From Crenobacter oryzisoli (GTDB taxonomy: Bacteria > Pseudomonadota > Gammaproteobacteria > Burkholderiales > Chromobacteriaceae), in contig NZ_JAUEDK010000040.1 of NCBI RefSeq assembly GCF_030385785.1, positions 1 to 39,181 of the forward strand: a stretch of 39,181 nucleotides of DNA, written 5' to 3'. Of this stretch, positions 1 through 8,579 are shown one piece after another. The stretch's first letter is position 1, and each line of letters opens with the position of its first letter. The position numbers and the translations under genes are program-made. A model generated the notes under the pieces. The model was not told the origin of the DNA. It searched no databases and worked only from the letters and a program-made list of their open reading frames with translations.

Positions 1-510
1 TGTTCGCAGCGTGGCGCGGTGCATGTCACCGTGAATGCCGCTTATACGTCGCAAATGGACTCGTTCACCGGCTTGCTGGAAGGCAGGCGGGTGGGCGACA
101 AATTTCACCGTGCCAACGGGGACGTGACCCAAGCGGATTTCAACGCTGCCCGGAATGTGAAACACCGGCTCCATGACCCGGCTATTGCCCGGTTCATGCC
201 GCACCGCGAGGTGCTGCGGATTCTGCAACACGTTCCTCCGGCGCAACTGAGCGTCAAGAGGCTTCAGTTGGTCGGCGCAAGCCGCGTCAACGAAGTGCGG
301 ATAAATCCATTGCTCTACTTTGAGCAAGTTTTTTGGAACAGAGACTTCCTATGTCAATTCGAGCCCATCGACCGAAAGCCTTTGCCAGCAATCTGTTCGT
401 CAACGAACGGCCCAAAAACCGGAACGAACGGTCAGAAGCATCTAAGAAGGATGCCTTTCTGGGCAGCCTATGGAAGACACATTACGCTGGCAAAACAAGC
501 TATTGATTAG
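1..510 (+). CDS. TnpB/Cas12-like RuvC nuclease, C-terminal part (cut by left edge)
   Basis: The frame is open from base 1, so the start lies outside the window. The visible part carries the last RuvC segment of TnpB/Cas12-type RNA-guided nucleases: AAYTSQ, then a stretch where the zinc ribbon normally sits, then ADFNAARNV with the catalytic Asp. The zinc-ribbon cysteines are absent (MDSFTG and HRANGD in place of CxxCG pairs). Such Cys-poor versions occur in some TnpB relatives. The segment after ADFNAARNV (RFMPHREVLRILQ, then PAQLSVKR) looks like the usual tail of this group. Beyond about residue 100 the sequence is low in recognisable content, so the true protein may have ended earlier or the 3' end may be decayed. 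No CRISPR repeats lie downstream. It could be an IS605/IS607-type accessory nuclease or a type V effector relative. Confidence 0.6.
   Translation, partial: CSQRGAVHVTVNAAYTSQMDSFTGLLEGRRVGDKFHRANGDVTQADFNAARNVKHRLHDPAIARFMPHREVLRILQHVPPAQLSVKRLQLVGASRVNEVRINPLLYFEQVFWNRDFLCQFEPIDRKPLPAICSSTNGPKTGTNGQKHLRRMPFWAAYGRHITLAKQAID
351..506 (+). CDS. possible 51-residue small basic ORF overlapping the nuclease tail
   Basis: An ATG at 351 opens a 51-codon frame (TGA at 504-506) in a different phase from the nuclease tail. It is preceded by GAGA about 9 bases upstream, a weak ribosome binding site. The product is rich in Lys, Arg and Asn and has no transmembrane segment. Its composition looks more protein-like than the overlapping tail of the nuclease frame, which is the only argument for it. 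I do not recognise it. It may be a chance frame. Confidence 0.2.
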   Translation: MSIRAHRPKAFASNLFVNERPKNRNERSEASKKDAFLGSLWKTHYAGKTSY

Positions 511-577
511 CGTAGACACCGCAGGTTGTGCGCATAGCAAGTCTACCTGCGCACCTCCTGTGCTGGCTTGGCTGGAC

Positions 578-592
578 TTATGCAACAGCGCC
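578..592. repeat. IS5-type terminal inverted repeat remnant
   Basis: TTATGCAACAGCGCC is the exact reverse complement of the element end at 9452-9466 (GGCGCTGTTGCATAA). Its orientation means the lost element lay to the left. No transposase is left beside it, so this is a solo end. Confidence 0.6.
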
Positions 593-689
593 GATTCCGG
601 CGAAACTGACCCGTTGACTGACATTGGCTCGCTGACTGGCCCTTAATTGTTATCAACAACAATAAATCGTTAGCCAGGCCAAGCAAGCG

Positions 690-1127
690 TCATGACCGAG
701 AGACCAAGGAAGACAACACAAAGCAGGTCGTAATGTTCTGCACGCCGGCATGCGCGCTAATCTCACTCCAAATCTGGTTGATGCGCTCGTGCGACTCGGC
801 CGCGATGCGCACCATCAGATCGATTTCGCCGCTCAACACGGCACAGTCCACAACTTCGGGAATCTTAGCGATGGCACTAGTAACATCCGCGCCACGCATA
901 CGATCCTTGCGGTAGACCAGCATCACTGCACGCACCAGCTCCACACTCGTTGGCACCGCACGACAGATGGTATAGCCCGTAATGATTTTCAGCCCTTCCA
1001 ATCGGTCTATCCGCTGTCGCACTGACTGACGAGACAACCCCAATTTGCCAGCAAGTGTTGCAAGCGGTATCCGCGCGTCGGCACTCAGCGCGTCGAGAAT
1101 GTCGCGATCGATCGCATCGAGTTTCAT
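690..1127 (-). CDS. Lrp/AsnC-family transcriptional regulator (operon 3' end)
   Basis: This 145-residue protein has the standard Lrp size. The N-terminal winged helix (about residues 4-60: LDAIDRDILDALSADARIPL, then LAGKLGLSRQSVRQRIDRLE) binds DNA. The C-terminal half is a RAM ligand-binding domain (VVDCAVLSGEIDLMVRI). Lrp-type regulators are usually octameric or dimeric sensors of amino acids. The gene is last in the minus-strand operon, 44 bases after the PLP gamma-lyase gene, so it probably senses the transported amino acid or a product of it. The gene ends close to an AT-rich stretch with a small TTGTT/AACAA hairpin at about 648-660. The family assignment is firm; the effector is inferred. 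Confidence 0.93.
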   Translation of the reverse strand: MKLDAIDRDILDALSADARIPLATLAGKLGLSRQSVRQRIDRLEGLKIITGYTICRAVPTSVELVRAVMLVYRKDRMRGADVTSAIAKIPEVVDCAVLSGEIDLMVRIAAESHERINQIWSEISAHAGVQNITTCFVLSSLVSRS

Positions 1128-1171
1128 GGTCGTATCTCGCAGAAACGGGGCGGTCTCCCGCCCCGGGTGGT

Positions 1172-2341
1172 TTACATCGAGGCGAGAGCCTGAAGGACAT
1201 CCGCCTTCAGATCGTCGATATGCTCAATGCCGACTGAATAGCGTACAAAGTTGAGAGGGATGTCTGCTGCCTTCATCTGAGCCGGATTCATCGTACCCGC
1301 CCACATAGCCGCGGTATGGATCACCAGCGAATCGACCCCTCCCAAATTCCCTGCGTTGTGAGGTATTTGGAGAGAAGACACGAAATGTTCGGCTTCGGCA
1401 TATCCGCCTCGCACGCCAAAGGCGATGACTCCGCCATAGCCGTTCATCTGACGTTTCGCTAATTCATGTTGTGGATGGCTCGTCAAGCCTGGATAGAAAA
1501 CTCTTTCGATCTGCGGCTGCTGCTCCAGGAAACTGGCCAGCGCCATTGCATTCGCATTGATACGTTCGATCCGCATGGGCAACGTGCGTAGTCCGCGCAG
1601 CAACAGCCAGGCGTCCATCGGCGACAATACCGAGCCAAGCGTAATGTGGGTGTGCCAGATATCCTCAGCCAATGCTCGGCTGGTGCAGATTACGCCACCA
1701 GTCATGTCATGGTGGCCACCGAGGTATTTGGTGGCGCTGTGCACAACGATGTCGACGCCAAGGTCGTGTGGACGCTGATTGATTGGAGATGAAAAGGTGT
1801 TGTCCGCCATGGTCAGGATGCCGCGCGACTTGGCCAAGCGAGTGACAGCGGCGATGTCGGTCAGCATCAGTAGCGGATTGACCGGGGTCTCCAGCACGAT
1901 CAGTTTGGTGTTAGGACGAATCGCACACTCGAACGCGGCAGTATCTGTCTGGTCGACCAGCGTCACTTCGATACCGAAGCGTTGCAGCATGTCATCCAGC
2001 ATCTTGGCCGTACTCATATAGTGGCGCGTCTGGCCGATAACATGGTCGCCCGCTTTGACCAGCGACAGGATGGTGGTGGCGATCGCGCCCATGCCGGAAG
2101 CAGTCACCAGCGCCGTCTCCGTACCTTCCAGTTCTGCCATGATTTTCTTGACCCGCTCATGTACCGGGTTGCCGTAGCGCGTGTAGTTGCGTGGATGCTG
2201 TGGCACGCTCGACATCTCGACGAACTCAGCACTGTCATCGGCCTTGAACACTGCAGAATAGTGGATCGCCGGCGCGACGGTCTTATCTGCGGTCACGCCT
2301 CCGTCGGCATGCACCGCCAATGTTTCCATTTGATATTCCAT
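1172..2341 (-). CDS. PLP-dependent gamma-lyase of the Cys/Met metabolism family (candidate canavanine gamma-lyase)
   Basis: The protein has 389 residues, the normal length for cystathionine gamma-synthase, cystathionine gamma-lyase and methionine gamma-lyase. Visible features are YTRYGNP (about 53-59, partner-subunit phosphate binding), ASGMGAI (81-87, PLP phosphate grip), the PLP-stacking Tyr in RHYMS (Tyr108), Asp180 in ADNTFSSP (pyridine N) and Lys205 in SATKYLGGH (Schiff base). The Cys found after the active-site Tyr in methionine gamma-lyase is replaced by Ser (YMS), arguing against classical methionine gamma-lyase. I start at the ATG with GAGGA 6 bases upstream; upstream in-frame starts would overlap the permease gene. 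Its position between a basic-amino-acid importer and an Lrp gene, with homoserine dehydrogenase in the same operon, suggests release of homoserine from an arginine analogue such as canavanine. Fold and cofactor are firm; substrate is inferred. Confidence 0.88.
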   Translation of the reverse strand: MEYQMETLAVHADGGVTADKTVAPAIHYSAVFKADDSAEFVEMSSVPQHPRNYTRYGNPVHERVKKIMAELEGTETALVTASGMGAIATTILSLVKAGDHVIGQTRHYMSTAKMLDDMLQRFGIEVTLVDQTDTAAFECAIRPNTKLIVLETPVNPLLMLTDIAAVTRLAKSRGILTMADNTFSSPINQRPHDLGVDIVVHSATKYLGGHHDMTGGVICTSRALAEDIWHTHITLGSVLSPMDAWLLLRGLRTLPMRIERINANAMALASFLEQQPQIERVFYPGLTSHPQHELAKRQMNGYGGVIAFGVRGGYAEAEHFVSSLQIPHNAGNLGGVDSLVIHTAAMWAGTMNPAQMKAADIPLNFVRYSVGIEHIDDLKADVLQALASM

Positions 2342-2375
2342 ATTGTCCTCACGGATAAAGTGCATGGTTGCAGGG

Positions 2376-3062
2376 TCAACGCAGCAGATGGGGATTGAGC
2401 CGGCCCTCTGCGAACTTGAGCATCGATGACAACAGCGCTGCGATGGCGACATAGGCCACGCCGGCCAGGATCAGTGCGTCGGTGTCATAAGCGGCGATGG
2501 ACAGACGGCGTGCCACACCAGTGAGGTCGAGCACGGTGATGGTGCTGGCAAGCGCAGTGGACTTAAGCTGCAGTACCACCTCATTTGCGAGCGTCGGGGC
2601 AACAATGCCTATCGCACGCGGCACCACGATGTACCAAGTGATCATGAAGCGGCTCATACCAAAGGCGGCTGCAGCTTCTTGCTCACCCGCCGGTACACCG
2701 GCGATACCTCCACGGATATCCTCTGCCATGTAGGCGGCGATATTGAGCGTCAACGCCAACAGCGCGCACGAGAACGATCCTTCGAGCAGGAGCCACAACG
2801 GCGAGTGCCGTACCCAGTCGAACTGCGCGAGGCCGTAATACAGAATGAAAAGTTGCACCAACAACGGCGTGCCACGAAACACCGTCATGAAGGCTCGGCT
2901 AGGTAACGACAACCAGCGGCTTTGTGCACTACGAGCCACAGCCAGCGGCACCGCAAGCATGAAACCGAACAGACAGGACAGCACCAATAATTTCAATGAG
3001 GTCACGAGGCCGCTCAACAGCACCGGCCCAGACTCTGTGAGCAGTAAAACAAGAGAATCCAT
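2376..3062 (-). CDS. amino-acid ABC transporter permease (HisM-like)
   Basis: This 228-residue inner-membrane permease belongs to the HisM/HisQ/GlnP group. About five hydrophobic segments are visible. The FRGTPLLVQLF motif and the EAA loop (EAAAAFGMSRFMITWYIVVP) that contacts the ATPase are present. The start is chosen at MDSLVLL, with AGGA about 9 bases upstream; the longer frame begins inside the preceding gene. It is 13 bases behind the other permease gene, so the two probably form the heteromeric channel of one importer. The stop lies 34 bases before the gamma-lyase start. Confidence 0.92.
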   Translation of the reverse strand: MDSLVLLLTESGPVLLSGLVTSLKLLVLSCLFGFMLAVPLAVARSAQSRWLSLPSRAFMTVFRGTPLLVQLFILYYGLAQFDWVRHSPLWLLLEGSFSCALLALTLNIAAYMAEDIRGGIAGVPAGEQEAAAAFGMSRFMITWYIVVPRAIGIVAPTLANEVVLQLKSTALASTITVLDLTGVARRLSIAAYDTDALILAGVAYVAIAALLSSMLKFAEGRLNPHLLR

Positions 3063-3075
3063 GACTCTTTTCCTT

Positions 3076-3753
3076 TTATGCCGCCTTCGCGAAGCCACGG
3101 TTGGCACGTCGCTCGAACCAAGCGAAAGCCGGATTGGATGCAGCTAACAACGCGAGGTAGATCAACCCGACGGCGACATAGAACATGAACGGTTGCTTGG
3201 TGTACTGTGCCGCGATATTCGCCTTGCGCAGCATGTCTTCGAGCCCAACGATCGATACCAGCGAGGTATCTTTCAGCAGGTTCTGCCACATGTTGTTCAA
3301 GCTAGGCAGGCAGATGCGCCATGCCTGCGGCAAGCGGACAAACCACAGTGTCTGAAAACGTGACAGTCCATATGCACGTGCAGCCTCCAGTTGACCTTTG
3401 GATACAGACAGGAAAGCGCCGCGAAAGACCTCGGACGAATAGGCCCCAAATACCAATGCCAGCGCGACCACCCCACCTGCAAAAGGACTCACACTCAGCG
3501 AACCGTCAAAGTAGGTATTGATCAGATTCGACAAACCGAAGTAACAGATCAGCAGGATCAGAAACTCTGGGATGCCGCGCAGAAAGTCGGTAGCGAGAAA
3601 GGCAGCTCTGCTCAGCCAGCGAACCTCTGATAGCTTAGCCGACGCGGTTGCAAGACCCAGCAGCATGCCGAAGAACAGCGAGGTGAACGCGAGTTCCAGC
3701 GTTACCCATGCTCCATCCAGCAACTGTGAGCTGTAGTCGATTAATGCAGCCAT
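3076..3753 (-). CDS. amino-acid ABC transporter permease (HisQ-like)
   Basis: This 225-residue membrane protein is of the same family as its downstream neighbour. It shows FLRGIPEFLILL, where canonical family members have RGTP, and the EAA loop EAARAYGLSRFQTLWFVRLP that docks on the ATPase. The C-terminal TM segment is followed by a basic tail (FERRANRGFAKAA). With the HisM-like protein it should form the transmembrane pore for a polar, probably basic, amino acid. It lies 45 bases after the binding-protein gene and 13 bases before the second permease gene, as in arginine/ornithine or histidine importer operons. Confidence 0.92.
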   Translation of the reverse strand: MAALIDYSSQLLDGAWVTLELAFTSLFFGMLLGLATASAKLSEVRWLSRAAFLATDFLRGIPEFLILLICYFGLSNLINTYFDGSLSVSPFAGGVVALALVFGAYSSEVFRGAFLSVSKGQLEAARAYGLSRFQTLWFVRLPQAWRICLPSLNNMWQNLLKDTSLVSIVGLEDMLRKANIAAQYTKQPFMFYVAVGLIYLALLAASNPAFAWFERRANRGFAKAA

Positions 3754-3798
3754 CTTGTGCGCCTCCGATGCGGGTCACCAGTGGTGACCCTGCTTAGG

Positions 3799-4578
3799 TT
3801 ATTTCGGCAGAATGCTGAATGGGAAATACTGCTTGTTGACGGTACTGAACGTGCCATCGCTATGTACTTTCACAATGGCTTGGTCGAACTGAGCCTTCAG
3901 CTTCTCATCCCCCTTGCGTACAGCAATGGCAGTGCCCGCCCCAAAAATCTCGGCATCTTCAATTGGTTTTCCTGCAAAATCGAAGCCCTCCTTGAAGCCC
4001 GTTTTGCTCAGCCAGTCATATGCCAAAGTATTATCGGCGAATACCGCATCGATACGTCCCGATTCGAGATCGAGCCACGCAGCATCCATAGTCTGGTAAA
4101 CCTTGACGTCAATACTGGACTTACTGGTAGGCAAGCGCATACGCAGATAACTCTCGTGAGTTGAGGCGGTCTGAACCCCAATAGTCTTGCCGCGTAACGT
4201 GGCTGGGTTTTGGTTGATGCCGGCGCCCTTCTTTGTGACTAGTTGAACAGGCGCGGTGGTGAAGATACGAGTGAAATCGACAGACTTTTCCCTCTCCGGC
4301 GTTTTGGACATCTGCGCCATCGCCGCGTCGATCTGTTTGGATTTCAGTGCAGGGATTAGGGCATCAAAATCCATCGTCACCCATTGGCAGGTCACCTTCA
4401 TCGAGGCGCACATTTTCTGACCGATCTCGATTTCCATCCCCTTTAGCTTGCCCGAGGCGTCCTTGTATTCGAACGGTGCATAGTCGGCCAGCGTGCCGAT
4501 ACGAATCACCTGCTGGGCATAACTGGACGAGCCAACCAGACTGGCTGCGATGGCGAGGGAGAGCATGAGCTTTTTCAT
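3799..4578 (-). CDS. periplasmic amino-acid-binding protein (HisJ/ArgT-type)
   Basis: The protein has 259 residues, typical for HisJ/ArgT. A signal peptide (MKKLMLSLAIAASLVG, cleavage probably after SSSYA) directs it to the periplasm. The mature part has the SBP_bac_3 pattern: RIGTLADYAPFEYKD, then LKGMEIEIGQKM, MDFDALIPALKSKQIDA and KTPEREKSVDFT. The E-I-E-I and S/T-x-R-x region matches family 3 proteins for Lys/Arg/Orn/His. I start at MKKLM because AGGA lies about 9 bases upstream and the signal peptide begins there. It would capture the substrate for the two permeases. The basic amino-acid preference is inferred from overall similarity to ArgT/HisJ and would suit arginine-like canavanine. 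Confidence 0.9.
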   Translation of the reverse strand: MKKLMLSLAIAASLVGSSSYAQQVIRIGTLADYAPFEYKDASGKLKGMEIEIGQKMCASMKVTCQWVTMDFDALIPALKSKQIDAAMAQMSKTPEREKSVDFTRIFTTAPVQLVTKKGAGINQNPATLRGKTIGVQTASTHESYLRMRLPTSKSSIDVKVYQTMDAAWLDLESGRIDAVFADNTLAYDWLSKTGFKEGFDFAGKPIEDAEIFGAGTAIAVRKGDEKLKAQFDQAIVKVHSDGTFSTVNKQYFPFSILPK

Positions 4579-4606
4579 GACGTTTTCCTTTGGCTTGGCG
4601 AGCGTC

Positions 4607-5401
4607 TTACAAAATGCTGGACAGGAACTTCTGGAACCGGGGGGATTGCTGGCGAGTAAAGACGTCATGAGGCTTGCCGTCTTCCTCGATCTTGCCTTGA
4701 TGAACAAACACGACACGGCTGGCCACTTCGCGCGCAAACCCCATCTCGTGGGTCACCACCAACATGGTTCGGCCGTCTTCGGCCAACGAACGCATCACCT
4801 TCAAGACCTCGCCGACCAACTCCGGATCCAAGGCGCTTGTCGGCTCATCGAACAGCAAGACTTCAGGATCGGTAGCAAGGGCGCGTGCAATGGCGACACG
4901 CTGCTGCTGGCCACCCGAGAGTTGACTCGGAAAATGGTTACGTTTTTCGGCCAGCCCGACTTTCTCCAACATCGCCAGCGCCTTTAATTCGGCATCCTGC
5001 TTACTCACGCCAAGCACCCGCACCGGAACAAACATCACGTTCTGCAGCACCGTCATGTGCGCCCACAGGTTGAACTGCTGGAAAACCATTGCAAGCCTGC
5101 GACGGATGCGGGTGATCTGCTTGGGATCGGCCGGCATCAGCTTGCCGTCACGCCCCGGTTTTAGCTCGACCCGCTCCCCGTGCAGGGTGAGCCGACCGGC
5201 ATCCGGTGTTTCCAGCAAGTTGATACAACGCAGCAATGTGCTCTTGCCCGAGCCGCTACTGCCCAAAATGGAGACAACATCGTGCTTGTACGCGCTGAGT
5301 GAAATGCCCTTCAGGATCTCGTTACCACCGAACGACTTGCACAAGTCTTCAACTGCAAGTACGGCAGAAGGAGGGGATGCGATCGGGGAATCGTATGGCA
5401 T
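4607..5401 (-). CDS. amino-acid ABC transporter ATP-binding protein (HisP-like)
   Basis: This 264-residue ABC ATPase energises the importer from the cytoplasmic side. Walker A is GSSGSGKST (about 47-55), the Q-loop is [12 protein letters not shown], the signature is [15 protein letters not shown] (161-175), Walker B is [12 protein letters not shown] (181-192) and the switch His is in VVTHEMGFA. The insertion between Walker A and the Q-loop ([20 protein letters not shown]) is typical of HisP/ArtP-type proteins. The start is MPYDSP; the longer frame overlaps the aldehyde dehydrogenase end. It sits 79 bases after that gene and 28 bases before the binding-protein gene. Confidence 0.93.
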   Translation of the reverse strand: MPYDSPIASPPSAVLAVEDLCKSFGGNEILKGISLSAYKHDVVSILGSSGSGKSTLLRCINLLETPDAGRLTLHGERVELKPGRDGKLMPADPKQITRIRRRLAMVFQQFNLWAHMTVLQNVMFVPVRVLGVSKQDAELKALAMLEKVGLAEKRNHFPSQLSGGQQQRVAIARALATDPEVLLFDEPTSALDPELVGEVLKVMRSLAEDGRTMLVVTHEMGFAREVASRVVFVHQGKIEEDGKPHDVFTRQQSPRFQKFLSSIL

Positions 5402-5480
5402 GGTGGTACTCTCTTTCTCACTTTGTTGACGCTTTTTAGTTATGTGGCCACCCCCGGCGGACAAGCCGCCGGTTCGGGTT

Positions 5481-6896
5481 CTACAACAACGATGAGCGCT
5501 TGCGTCTGAAGCACACCACCTTCGGTTGCGACATCTCGGTAATCGTGAAGCGGACCCCTTCACGTCCGAGCGAACCGTACTTAAACCCGCCGAACGGCAT
5601 GCCGTCGAAGCGAAAGTCGGACGAATCGTTGACCATTACGCCGCCGGCCTGCAGCCGTTCCGCGACACTGAGTGCTGTTTCAAGATGACTGGTAAAGATG
5701 CCGGCCTGCAGGCTACTTTCGCTGTCATTGGCCGATTCGAGCGCCTGATCCAGACTGTCGAACGGGGTGATGATCACTACCGGCGCAAACACTTCTTCAC
5801 GCCATACTTTTGCCGTAGTCGGTACATTCGCGAGGATGGTTGGGTAATAGAGCGCTCCCTCCCTTTGGTGCCCTGTCAGCACCGTTGCGCCCTGCGACAC
5901 CGCTTCGTCCACCCAGCCTTCGATCCGCTTCGCTTGCTCTTCGCTGATCATCGGCCCCATATCAGTGACCTCGCTCAGTGGGTCACCGACAGACATGCTC
6001 TCGGTCAACTCGACCATGTAGCGAGTGAAGTTCTGGTACACAGACCGTGCGACCAAGATGCGCTGGGTTCCGATGCAATTCTGCCCAGCGGCCCAAAATG
6101 CACCTGATACGCAAGCTTCGGCAGCATCTTTCAGGTCGCAATCGGCCATCACCAACACCGGAGCATTGCCCCCCAGGTCCATCGCCATTTTTTTGAGGCC
6201 CGCAGTACGCGTGATCGCCTCACCACTGACCGGACCACCGGTAAAACTGACCATACGGATGGTTTTCTCCCGCAGCAGCGGCTCAGTCACATTTCGGTTG
6301 CCATACACGATCTGCAATGCCCCGCGTGGCACTCCGGCCTGCCAAAGGCACTCAACCAGACGCTTTGCGGAGAGTGGCGCCAATAACGACGGTTTAAGAA
6401 TGACCGCATTGCCTGCAGCCAGTGCAGGTCCAAGCTTATGGGCAACCAGGTTAAGTGGATCGTTAAACGGGGTGATTGCTAGGATCACGCCAAGCGGCTC
6501 ATGTGTGTAATAGCCACTTCGATCTTCCGCACCTGCATAGGCATCAAACGGGATGATTTCACCGCCATGACGTTTAGCCTCTTCAGCAGACAACCTCAGC
6601 GTATTGATGCAGCGCGCTACTTCTTTACGCGCTTGTCGAATCGTCTTCCCAGCTTCCATTGCAATAGTGCGGGCGAAGTCATCTACCTGACGTTCGACCA
6701 GCGATGCAGCCTCCTGCAGCAGTTCCGCACGTTTATGCCGTGGCAATGCCGCGACCAGGGCGGCACCTTTCTGGGAGGAAGCAACAATTTCCGGCAACGC
6801 TTCGGCAGGGGTCAGTGGCACCAAGCCGACCACATGACCATCGAATGGCGAGCGGACCTCGAAGTTGGTCGATTGCGGCTTCATAGGAGCATTCAT
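5481..6896 (-). CDS. NAD(P)-dependent aldehyde dehydrogenase (candidate aspartate-semialdehyde to aspartate step)
   Basis: This 471-residue ALDH-superfamily enzyme shows the NAD-binding ITPFNDP (Asn145, oxyanion) and VILKPS (Lys168), FTGGPVSG (glycine motif), the catalytic Cys274 in GQNCIGTQR, and EEVFAPV. The general base, normally Glu in ELGG, is Asp here (MDLGGN, residue 240). Its ATG overlaps the TGA of homoserine dehydrogenase (ATGA), indicating translational coupling, so the two enzymes very likely act in sequence. Homoserine dehydrogenase run in the oxidative direction gives aspartate semialdehyde, which this enzyme could oxidise to aspartate. The same chemistry would suit related semialdehydes. 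Family certain, substrate inferred. Confidence 0.9.
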   Translation of the reverse strand: MNAPMKPQSTNFEVRSPFDGHVVGLVPLTPAEALPEIVASSQKGAALVAALPRHKRAELLQEAASLVERQVDDFARTIAMEAGKTIRQARKEVARCINTLRLSAEEAKRHGGEIIPFDAYAGAEDRSGYYTHEPLGVILAITPFNDPLNLVAHKLGPALAAGNAVILKPSLLAPLSAKRLVECLWQAGVPRGALQIVYGNRNVTEPLLREKTIRMVSFTGGPVSGEAITRTAGLKKMAMDLGGNAPVLVMADCDLKDAAEACVSGAFWAAGQNCIGTQRILVARSVYQNFTRYMVELTESMSVGDPLSEVTDMGPMISEEQAKRIEGWVDEAVSQGATVLTGHQREGALYYPTILANVPTTAKVWREEVFAPVVIITPFDSLDQALESANDSESSLQAGIFTSHLETALSVAERLQAGGVMVNDSSDFRFDGMPFGGFKYGSLGREGVRFTITEMSQPKVVCFRRKRSSLL

Positions 6897-7960
6897 GCGC
6901 GCACCTCATACTTGCCGGTTTGTTCAGCCAACTCGATCAAGTCAGAGAGAATGGCGAATGCCGTCTCACGTCGACCGGCGCCTGGACCGCTGATAGTGAC
7001 GTTACCAAGCACGTCCGTATCAAACGTAACGGCATTAGTCACCCCGCTTATCGAATGCAGCGGATGGTCGGCGGAAAGCTCACGTGGCTCTACGCTCGCA
7101 CTGACACTGCCATCAGCATGTCGAGTCGCGGAACCAATCAGTTTCCAGTTACGACCAACCGACTGCGCAGTGCGAATGTCCTGGCTAGTAAGTAAAGAGA
7201 TGCCACGGCACGGCACGTCTGCACGAGTCAGCCCGGTATTCCACAACGTATTCGCGAGGATCACCACTTTGAGCTGTACATCGGCACCTTCCAGATCGGC
7301 TGCCGGGTTGGCTTCGGCGTAGCCGAGCACCTGTGCTTCGCGTACCGCAGCGTCGAAGTCTTGTCCTTGCGCCAGCCGATCCAGCACGAAATTCGAAGTG
7401 CCATTGAGAATGCCGGCAAACCCATTCACTTCGCATCCGCGCAGCGTAGTATCGATCTGGCGAATCACGGGCGTACCGCTCATCACCGCCCCTTCGTACT
7501 TAAGTTGCACGCACTGCTCTGCGGCGAGCCGAGCGAGAGAGCTGTGCGCCAACGCTATCGGTCCCTTGTTGGTGGTCACGACATGTTTGCCATGTTTAAG
7601 TGCAGCATGGCAATGTGACAGTGCCGGTTCTCCCGTGTGTGGGTCGGTAAAAGTGGCTTCTACTACGACATCGACAAAATCAGAGGCGATTAACTCAAGC
7701 GTCGAATTCAAATTAATTTCTTCGCAGATCTGAGTATTAGGATCCTTGCGCAATGCGTCTATTGAGAAGCCGTTCGCTGCAGTTTCCAGCAAGGCATCAA
7801 GATCGAGACCTTTAGGGTTACTCACCACGCCAAAACGCAGATCCGCAAGTGCAGTGATGCTGAGATCCAAACCGCCAAGCTTACCGTGTTTGATTTTAAG
7901 CAGTTCCACCAAGCCTTGGTTAACGCCGCCAAAACCAATTAGTGCCAATCGAAAAGCCAT
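6893..7960 (-). CDS. homoserine dehydrogenase, short form without ACT domain
   Basis: The 355-residue protein starts with a Rossmann motif ([11 protein letters not shown], 6-16). It has the catalytic-domain landmarks [11 protein letters not shown] (Lys132), [22 protein letters not shown] and [18 protein letters not shown] (Asp227, Lys231). The usual regulatory ACT domain of biosynthetic enzymes (about 430 residues) is absent, as expected for a catabolic or feedback-insensitive form. It is the first gene of the tight eight-gene operon, coupled by a 4-base overlap to the aldehyde dehydrogenase gene. AGGG lies about 8-10 bases before the ATG. The direction homoserine to aspartate semialdehyde is inferred from the neighbouring gamma-lyase, importer and dehydrogenase. 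Confidence 0.93.
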   Translation of the reverse strand: MAFRLALIGFGGVNQGLVELLKIKHGKLGGLDLSITALADLRFGVVSNPKGLDLDALLETAANGFSIDALRKDPNTQICEEINLNSTLELIASDFVDVVVEATFTDPHTGEPALSHCHAALKHGKHVVTTNKGPIALAHSSLARLAAEQCVQLKYEGAVMSGTPVIRQIDTTLRGCEVNGFAGILNGTSNFVLDRLAQGQDFDAAVREAQVLGYAEANPAADLEGADVQLKVVILANTLWNTGLTRADVPCRGISLLTSQDIRTAQSVGRNWKLIGSATRHADGSVSASVEPRELSADHPLHSISGVTNAVTFDTDVLGNVTISGPGAGRRETAFAILSDLIELAEQTGKYEVRA

Positions 7961-8066
7961 CGCTACACCCTTTCACCGTTGGAATAGAGATTTCATGATA
8001 TGGCGACAAATTGTCAGATAAATCATTCAAACCGCAGTAAAACTCAAATTATTTAGCTACGAACCG
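7961..8066 (-). promoter_or_regulatory. probable promoter region of the gamma-lyase operon
   Basis: This 106-base AT-rich gap lies between the second Lrp gene and the first gene of the operon, both on the minus strand. It is the only sizeable gap upstream of the eight-gene block and a natural place for an Lrp-controlled promoter. I cannot define -35/-10 boxes with confidence. Confidence 0.4.
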
Positions 8067-8561
8067 CTAGTCACCACCTGCGTTTTGCTCATCGTTCTCA
8101 ACAGGAATAAATAACCCTGTCTTCAAAGTGTTCAGCACCACATTTGTGGTAATACGACGAATCATCGGGTTGCACTCCATCACTCGAGCAGTAAGCCGGT
8201 CATATACCTCAACATCTTTTGCGGTAATGATGACAATCAGATCTGCCGCTCCAGTTACGTAGTAAATCTGCTGGATCTCATCAACCTGTTTGGCCCAATC
8301 GCGGAACTTCGCAACAGTGTCGTAATTTTCACGCTCGATCTCCATTGCCGCGACAAAAGTCATTGGACGACCAACTGCATTGCGATCGACTACAGCAATC
8401 TCAGCCGAAATAACTTTTTCGTCGCGCATTCGTTTGAGTCTTTTTTGCACTGCCGAAGAGGATAGGCCGATACTTTCAGCGATCACTTCTGCCTTAACCG
8501 AACAGTCCCGCTGCACGATAGTGAGAATTTTCTGATCGAAATGGTCTAATGGTGTCGTCAT
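8067..8561 (-). CDS. Lrp/AsnC-family transcriptional regulator (upstream copy)
   Basis: A second Lrp-type regulator, 164 residues. The winged helix is at about residues 8-60 (FDQKILTIVQRDCSVKAEVI, then IGLSSSAVQKRLKRM). The RAM domain follows (YYVTGAADLIVIITAKDVEV, TNVVLNTLKTGLFIP). It lies directly upstream of the homoserine dehydrogenase gene in the same direction and is only distantly similar to the copy at the operon end, so it is not a recent duplicate. It could be the local activator, with the downstream copy responding to a different ligand. It follows the 227-residue unknown gene by 18 bases and is probably co-transcribed with it. No strong Shine-Dalgarno sequence precedes its ATG. 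Confidence 0.92.
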   Translation of the reverse strand: MTTPLDHFDQKILTIVQRDCSVKAEVIAESIGLSSSAVQKRLKRMRDEKVISAEIAVVDRNAVGRPMTFVAAMEIERENYDTVAKFRDWAKQVDEIQQIYYVTGAADLIVIITAKDVEVYDRLTARVMECNPMIRRITTNVVLNTLKTGLFIPVENDEQNAGGD

Positions 8562-8579
8562 GGCGGTATGAATGAAGTT

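Noticed and set aside
390-432. Short direct repeat AACGAACGG (twice)
   Set aside because: Only two copies and too short for a CRISPR array; no array was found anywhere in the window.
1982-2398. 138-codon plus-strand frame
   Set aside because: Antisense shadow of the PLP gamma-lyase gene, with no motif or ribosome binding site.
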